36,760 bases of DNA, from NCBI GenBank assembly GCA_944350015.1, contig CALVNW010000001.1:1-36760 (forward strand). The letters run 5' to 3'. Numbering within the stretch: the stretch's first letter is position 1; the number at the start of each line of letters is the position of its first letter. The notes under the pieces are model-generated. The model ran no database searches and was not told the DNA's origin. It worked only from the letters and a program-made list of their open reading frames with translations. Positions 32,731-36,760 of this stretch are shown here, in pieces. The position numbers were made by a program, and so were the translations under genes. Source of the stretch: an uncultured Clostridia bacterium (lineage in GTDB: Bacteria > Bacillota > Clostridia > Christensenellales > UBA1242).

Positions 32731-33342
32731 ATGAAAAGTAAAACATTAAAAAGTGTAATGACAATTGCTGTATGTGTTGCACTAATATTACTTGCTGGGT
32801 TTGTCTTAACAGCTTGTGGTGATAGGGAAACTACACCTACTTATAATATCTATGCTACTGACAAAGCTATTCCATTCGGAACTCAAAAAATTGAAGGTGA
32901 AGGCGATGAAGAGCCTACCGAAGTTGATGTTATGTGGGAAAATACTGATGACTTCGCTTTGGCATTAATTGAAGGAAATGATTTTAAGGCTACAGGAACA
33001 CCTGGGCAAATGAGCGCAATTCAAGCAACAGCTTGGGGAACAACTGAAGGTTCTTACTATGTAATAGTAAGTGTAAAGATGGACCTTGAGTCTTCATTAA
33101 AGACTGGCTGGGTTACTGTTGAAGATAAAAACGTAGCATTTGATGCTGAACATCCAACAAAGACATATGCAGGTACTGAAGGCGTTAAAGAGTATGTTCT
33201 TGGTATAAGTGGTTCAAACATTGACCATACTGACGCTCCAGTTTGGAGAATTGAGGTTACTTCTCCTGCAGAAGGTGCTGAAACCGTAGCTTACACAATT
33301 GACTTCACTGATATGCTTGAAGCTATTCAAGTTGAAGCTTAA
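32731..33342 (+). CDS. Putative lipoprotein
   Basis: I start at ATG 32731, behind AAAGGAGG. An earlier ATG at 32698 would overlap the promoter. The 203-residue protein has a lipoprotein signal (MTIAVCVALILLAGFVLTAC, lipidated Cys29). The mature part is acidic and beta-rich (VDVMWENTDDFALALIEGND and SAIQATAWGTTEGSYYVIVS). No family is recognised. It is likely an abundant surface lipoprotein, judging from the strong RBS and terminator. Confidence 0.78.
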   Translation: MKSKTLKSVMTIAVCVALILLAGFVLTACGDRETTPTYNIYATDKAIPFGTQKIEGEGDEEPTEVDVMWENTDDFALALIEGNDFKATGTPGQMSAIQATAWGTTEGSYYVIVSVKMDLESSLKTGWVTVEDKNVAFDAEHPTKTYAGTEGVKEYVLGISGSNIDHTDAPVWRIEVTSPAEGAETVAYTIDFTDMLEAIQVEA

Positions 33343-33363
33343 TAAGTTGAGATTTTATTAAAG

Positions 33364-33397
33364 GAGATAAGTGATAAAACGCTTATCTCTTTTTTTG
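33364..33397 (+). terminator. Terminator of the lipoprotein gene
   Basis: gagataagtg (33364-33373) pairs with cgcttatctc (33380-33389), loop ataaaa, followed by eight T. The stretch 33398-33600 is AT-rich with no feature that I recognise. Confidence 0.92.
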
Positions 33398-34060
33398 TCT
33401 GCTTATTTGATTTTTTTAGGGTCTATATATTTGTATGTTGATATTTTGTAAATTTCAAAAGCAACAAAATTTTGTCATTTTAATTAACAAAAAGTTTATT
33501 TTTGATTGGTGATTTAGCTCTATTTTCGTTTAGTTTGTTTTAATTATAATGCTTTTCATAGCACTATCTTTATTTTGTTTAGTTTGTCTTGCTTTATCCT
33601 AAACTTCATTCGCTCTTCCGCTCGTGCTGACGCACGTCGCTCCGCTATCTCTCCGAACAAGCGAGTAGAAGGTAGTACCATAACCTTTCTCTTATATTAA
33701 TAGAAGATAGGACTTATAAAAATAAGATAAAATAACAAGGCTTTTGAAATAACATACCTTAGCCTACAAAAATATTAAAAATCATCCTCATTTGCAGGTC
33801 GCAGTTAGCGTGCCACACCAACCTTAGCTTGGACCAGTATCGGCAAACTTAGTTTGCATCATTATCGTTTGTTGTATCTGATATTTGATTTTACCTTGGT
33901 CCGTCGGAGTAACCTAAAAAGATGCTGATAGCACCTTTAATCGCCGAAAGGCGCGTATTTTAGTTGCCTTCGGCAACCAAAATACCCCTTAGAAACCCTA
34001 AAGCTTAGAAAGACCCCACATTTTTTGTCTGAAAAACTTTTTCGAAGTACGTCAATTTGC

Positions 34061-34087
34061 TTGACAAAAAATGCGGGGGGGTAAAAT
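34061..34087 (+). promoter_or_regulatory. P1 of copy C: G-tract promoter with 15-bp spacer
   Basis: TTGACA 34061-34066 and TAAAAT 34082-34087, spacing 15 bp with G7. As in copy A it is two bases shorter than copy B. Confidence 0.55.
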
Positions 34088-34102
34088 AGGTTATCGCCTA
34101 TT

Positions 34103-34323
34103 GGGGTAACACCAAAAAGCAAACGCGGGTACGCCTTACAAGTAAGGCTAACCGCTAGCTTGCGCATTTATCGGAATATAGATTCCTCAAATGCTTTTGG
34201 TTTTCCTCCCACCTCCCTTTCCACCCCCTAGAAAATTCCTCTGGAATTTTCGTCGTAAAGCGGAGCCTTACCGGCTACACTTTTATGACGTAGGGCGAGA
34301 GGGGTCGATAAAGGTAATACCCC
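34103..34323. mobile_element. Possible MITE-like insertion in copy C
   Basis: About 250 bp not present in copies A and B replace the P1 inverted repeat. Near its ends ggggtaacacc (34103-34113) and ggtaatacccc (34313-34323) form an imperfect 11-bp inverted pair. Inside are hairpins gccttac-aa-gtaaggc and gaaaattcc-tct-ggaattttc. No ORF of note is present. Confidence 0.4.
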
Positions 34324-34453
34324 TAGTATATGTTTTAACAAGTTTTAACTTTATATTTTTCATATATTTTACTTTATTTTCCCCTTAAAATAACAAATCT
34401 AAAAAATTTTTAAAATTTGTTATTAAATTTGACACACTTGTGACGACACGCCT

Positions 34454-34582
34454 GTGACAGTGAGGGGAATAAAGATTAAAATAGGGGTGGATAATGCAAA
34501 AATCGACAATTTTTGTATAATACTAGATGATTTTACACAAGGTAATATTAAAAAGGCGAAAGGCGCCTCTTGCTACGAGAGG
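34454..34582 (+). promoter_or_regulatory. P2 promoter and leader hairpins of copy C
   Basis: GTGACA 34454-34459 and TAAAAT 34477-34482 (17 bp). The leader hairpin atgcaaaaat-cgaca-atttttgtat lies at 34494-34518. The RBS-proximal hairpin is cctcttg-cta-cgagagg (34566-34582), where the loop-closing pair is G-C instead of A-T. Confidence 0.6.
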
Positions 34583-34602
34583 GGTTTTAAAAGGAGAAAG
34601 GT

Positions 34603-35430
34603 ATGAAAAGTTTAAAAGTCAAATTAGTATCAATAGTGTCGGCGTTTATACTAGCCTTGTCATTGCTGATAGTTGGTGTATGGGCAGTAGGTGAAGCAAA
34701 GCACATTAATTTAAGTGGTAACGTTAACTTTACTATCTCGGATAACACCCTTTATATAAAAGATATTCGTGTCCGTGAGGCTGAAGATTTGACAGGGCAA
34801 GGTACAACAATTGACAATTTCTTGCCAGGTTTTGTAAACGGAGATATTGATTTAGATTTAGGGGAGCGAACTGCAGATACAAGTTTTACTCTTCTATTTG
34901 ATGTAATCAATACAACAACAACTGATTATAGAGCAAGTACAGTTTTAACAATTCCTAATGCGACTCTATCAGTGAGTGGAACAATCGCGGGCGATGGAGT
35001 TGCACCGTCTGAGATTACCAATAGCACTCCTATTTCAGGCACAATAGTAATGACTGTGACTGTACAATCGGCAGGTGTGGTATCATTAGATGGCATTGTC
35101 ATTGATATTGAAGAGAATACTGGCTATACGGTGACAATTGAGCCGTTTAGCTGGGCTGAAAGTCTTGATTATCACGGGCTATACATTAATGGTAGTCTAT
35201 ACGGCACTCTTTTTGACATAAGGAGTGGCAACGATATTATAATAGAAGATGTTAAAACAATTGAATTGACTGGAAATGAAGATTGCAAGGTGCCAGTAGC
35301 AACTGGTGATTACATTATTATGGAATTTAATACTGGAGAGAAATACGAAGTGACAACACAAAGCAGTGTTAGTTCTGGTGAAATAACACTAACATCTGAT
35401 ATCGTGATAACATTCTATTGGGGGGCTTAA
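34603..35430 (+). CDS. Secreted paralogue C
   Basis: The 275-residue protein is nearly identical to paralogue A through the signal peptide and N-terminal domain up to GYTVT near residue 178. It then switches to an unrelated tail of about 95 residues (SWAESLDYHGLYINGSLYGT, then DIIIEDVKTIELTG and EYEV-type beta strands, ending TFYWGA). It is probably a surface protein of the same set, carrying a different functional end. It ends the repeated region, and a PHP gene follows on the same strand with its own promoter. Confidence 0.8.
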   Translation: MKSLKVKLVSIVSAFILALSLLIVGVWAVGEAKHINLSGNVNFTISDNTLYIKDIRVREAEDLTGQGTTIDNFLPGFVNGDIDLDLGERTADTSFTLLFDVINTTTTDYRASTVLTIPNATLSVSGTIAGDGVAPSEITNSTPISGTIVMTVTVQSAGVVSLDGIVIDIEENTGYTVTIEPFSWAESLDYHGLYINGSLYGTLFDIRSGNDIIIEDVKTIELTGNEDCKVPVATGDYIIMEFNTGEKYEVTTQSSVSSGEITLTSDIVITFYWGA

Positions 35431-35484
35431 AATTTTTAGTCAAATCATTTAACTTTTTTTTCATTATTTTTAATGGTTTTTCAT

Positions 35485-35559
35485 TTGACTTTTTGATAAA
35501 ATGTTATATAATCTTTAGTATAGGTTTTGTTGAGGTTGACTTGGCGACAAACCTATACT
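35485..35559 (+). promoter_or_regulatory. Promoter and 5' hairpin of the PHP-whiA unit
   Basis: TTGACT 35485-35490 and TATAAT 35507-35512 (16 bp). The transcript would begin at or near a perfect 11-bp inverted repeat: agtataggttt (35517-35527) and aaacctatact (35549-35559). A 5' end hairpin can protect mRNA from decay or act as a regulatory site. agtcaaat (35438-35445) and atttgact (35483-35490) may also form a weak terminator of the previous gene. Confidence 0.65.
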
Positions 35560-35589
35560 ATTGATTATATTTTTTGTTTAGGGGGAAGA

Positions 35590-36348
35590 ATGATTCTTTT
35601 TGGAGACTATCATACACATACAAAATATTCTCGTCACAATCACGGCAAGGGCAGTGTGCTTGAAAATGCGTCTGTTGCCTTAAATAAGGGGCTTAAGCAG
35701 ATTGCAATCACAGACCACGGCTTTAATCATATGTGTTATGGGGTTAGACGCAAGGACATTCCTTCAGTGAAAGAAGATATATTAAACGCCAAAGAGGTTA
35801 CGGGCGTAGACATCTTGCTTGGTGTTGAGGCAAATCTAATTTCATCTGACGGCGATGTCGATGTGGTTGAACAAGACTTTGAATTTTTAGACATTCTTTT
35901 AATGGGCTATCATAAACTTGTGAAAATGACAAATAAGCGTGACTATTTTGACCTTTTACTTGCAAACAACCTAGGCTCGCCATATGCACCAAGCAAGGAG
36001 AGACTAAATAGAAACACCACGGCATTTTTGAAGGCACTTGACAAATATCCTATTGATATTATAACGCACTTAAATTATGGCTTTCCTACCGACACACTTG
36101 CTGTTGCACGTATGGCGAAGGAGAAAGGCACCCTTGTCGAACTTAATGGCAAGCGAATAAATTTTACCGACCAAGAACTTGAAATTATGGCAAGCGAAGG
36201 CGTTAAGTTTATAGTCAATTCTGACGCGCATAGCCCTGAACGCGTTGGTGAGTGCAATAATGCGCTAAACATAATTTTTAGACTGGGCATACCACTGTCT
36301 CAAGTGGTAAATATAGATAAATTACCAAAATTTGCACCAAAAAGGTAG
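35590..36348 (+). CDS. PHP-domain metal-dependent phosphoesterase
   Basis: I start at ATG 35590, behind GGGGGAAG. An earlier ATG at 35527 lies in the leader hairpin. The 252-residue protein has the PHP metal motifs: FGDYHTHTKYSRH at the N-terminus, ITDHGF, GVEANLIS, DIITHLNYG and NSDAHSPERVG. PHP enzymes bind two or three metal ions and cleave phosphoesters, and the substrate here is unknown. It lies 3 bases before whiA. In many Clostridia PHP genes occur in the rapZ-yvcK-whiA region; rapZ and yvcK are not in this window. Confidence 0.9.
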   Translation: MILFGDYHTHTKYSRHNHGKGSVLENASVALNKGLKQIAITDHGFNHMCYGVRRKDIPSVKEDILNAKEVTGVDILLGVEANLISSDGDVDVVEQDFEFLDILLMGYHKLVKMTNKRDYFDLLLANNLGSPYAPSKERLNRNTTAFLKALDKYPIDIITHLNYGFPTDTLAVARMAKEKGTLVELNGKRINFTDQELEIMASEGVKFIVNSDAHSPERVGECNNALNIIFRLGIPLSQVVNIDKLPKFAPKR

Positions 36349-36351
36349 AGT

Positions 36352-36760
36352 ATGAGTTTCGCGAAAGATAGTAAATTACAGATAATCGAAAAAGATATTG
36401 AGGACGCAGATTGTGCTCAAGCTTTTTTGTCTGGACTTTTGCACGCAAGCGGGACAATCACTAAAAACAGTGAAGGGATGAGGGTTGATGTGGTCACTGA
36501 CTTTAAGGAGATATTTCCTTACCTTAACAAACTTGTTTCAAGGCTATATGGAAGAGAGCTTAGCCTTGAGATTTCAGATGACTATATAATAAATAAGACG
36601 ACTTACTACCGAATTAAATTTCCTGTAGACATCTCGCTTGACATATTAAAGGATTGTTCAATTATACCGCCTAGCGAGGAGCTTATATTCCTATCAAATA
36701 TAGATGAAAACCTCATAGCAGACGATGAGACCAAGAAGGCTTTTGTAAAAGGGACGTATA
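36352..36760 (+). CDS. whiA: WhiA-like regulator, cut by window end
   Basis: The first 136 residues are visible. MSFAKDSKLQII is followed by CAQAFLSGLLHASGTITKN, typical of the WhiA N-terminal LAGLIDADG-like domain. Then come LVSRLYGRELSLEIS and IPPSEELIFLSNIDENLIAD. WhiA links cell division, nucleoid segregation and sporulation-type regulation in Gram-positive bacteria. It follows the PHP gene by 3 bases and is probably co-transcribed. The C-terminal HTH part lies outside the window. Confidence 0.88.
   Translation, partial: MSFAKDSKLQIIEKDIEDADCAQAFLSGLLHASGTITKNSEGMRVDVVTDFKEIFPYLNKLVSRLYGRELSLEISDDYIINKTTYYRIKFPVDISLDILKDCSIIPPSEELIFLSNIDENLIADDETKKAFVKGTY

Larger units (their letters stand above)
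33631..34602 (+). repeat. Copy C of the upstream repeat/leader block
   Basis: It matches copy B from gcacgtcgctccgct onwards. Differences are ccaaccttagcttgg instead of the perfect palindrome, gttgccttcggcaac instead of gttgccgaaggcaac, and replacement of the large P1 inverted repeat by extra DNA at about 34091-34345. The interval 33343-34602 contains no convincing gene. Confidence 0.88.

Noticed and set aside
1..36760. CRISPR arrays
   Set aside because: The repeats seen are a few dispersed long blocks or micro-palindromes. There is no regular array of equal repeats and spacers and no cas gene.

Overview
The window looks like a low-GC, Gram-positive bacterium, most likely an uncultured anaerobic member of the Clostridia. 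The evidence is AT-rich intergenic DNA, strong AGGAGG-type ribosome binding sites, lipoproteins, TGA used as a stop, a PHP gene followed by whiA, and what looks like an OLE RNA next to its membrane-protein partner. The exact lineage cannot be fixed from sequence reading alone.

Positions 1-283 hold tRNA-Asn(GTT) plus a probable assembly artefact at the window edge. From 270 to 15210 lies a 14.9 kb integrative element inserted in the 3' end of that tRNA. A 15-bp core (270-284 and 15196-15210) marks its ends. The left arm is a leftward lysogeny-type module: LexA/CI-like repressor, lipoprotein, large serine recombinase. A rightward operon under a two-operator promoter encodes a Cro-like protein, small ORFs, three large membrane-anchored extracellular proteins (one with InlB-type and one with BspA-type leucine-rich repeats), a replication-initiator-like protein, a DnaI/DnaC-like helicase loader, a membrane P-loop ATPase resembling Zot/pI, a short two-domain beta-clamp-like protein, a coiled-coil DUF3102-like protein, PcfK-like and PcfJ-like proteins and a small HTH protein. 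I see no capsid, terminase, relaxase or T4SS genes, so it is neither an ordinary prophage nor an ordinary ICE.

From 15211 the chromosome resumes. Its most striking feature is a family of three paralogous secreted proteins (17345, 28451, 34603). They share a nearly identical promoter/leader region, signal peptide and about 180-residue N-terminal domain, but have unrelated C-termini. Each upstream copy carries a promoter-like pair whose spacer contains a G7/G8 tract (spacing 15, 17 and 15 bp), followed by a second constant promoter and an attenuator-like hairpin with compensatory changes. The middle paralogue ends in a lectin-like DUF6273-type domain whose last 38 codons before AAA contain no third-position A, the signature expected of a diversity-generating retroelement (DGR) variable region.

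Between the paralogues are housekeeping or stress genes: a ~565-nt structured RNA with its own promoter and terminator, proposed to be OLE RNA, directly upstream of an OapA/DUF21-like membrane protein; a Ca2+-type P-ATPase with a PH-domain membrane protein; a membrane-anchored coiled-coil protein with four AT-hooks; ribosomal protein bL9; a DUF1540-like Cys-rich protein; a stand-alone VirD4/TraG ATPase; and a lipoprotein. The window ends with a PHP-domain gene and the start of whiA. The OLE/OapA pair and the Ca2+ pump suggest a divalent-cation or membrane-stress neighbourhood. The paralogue family looks like a surface-variation system.
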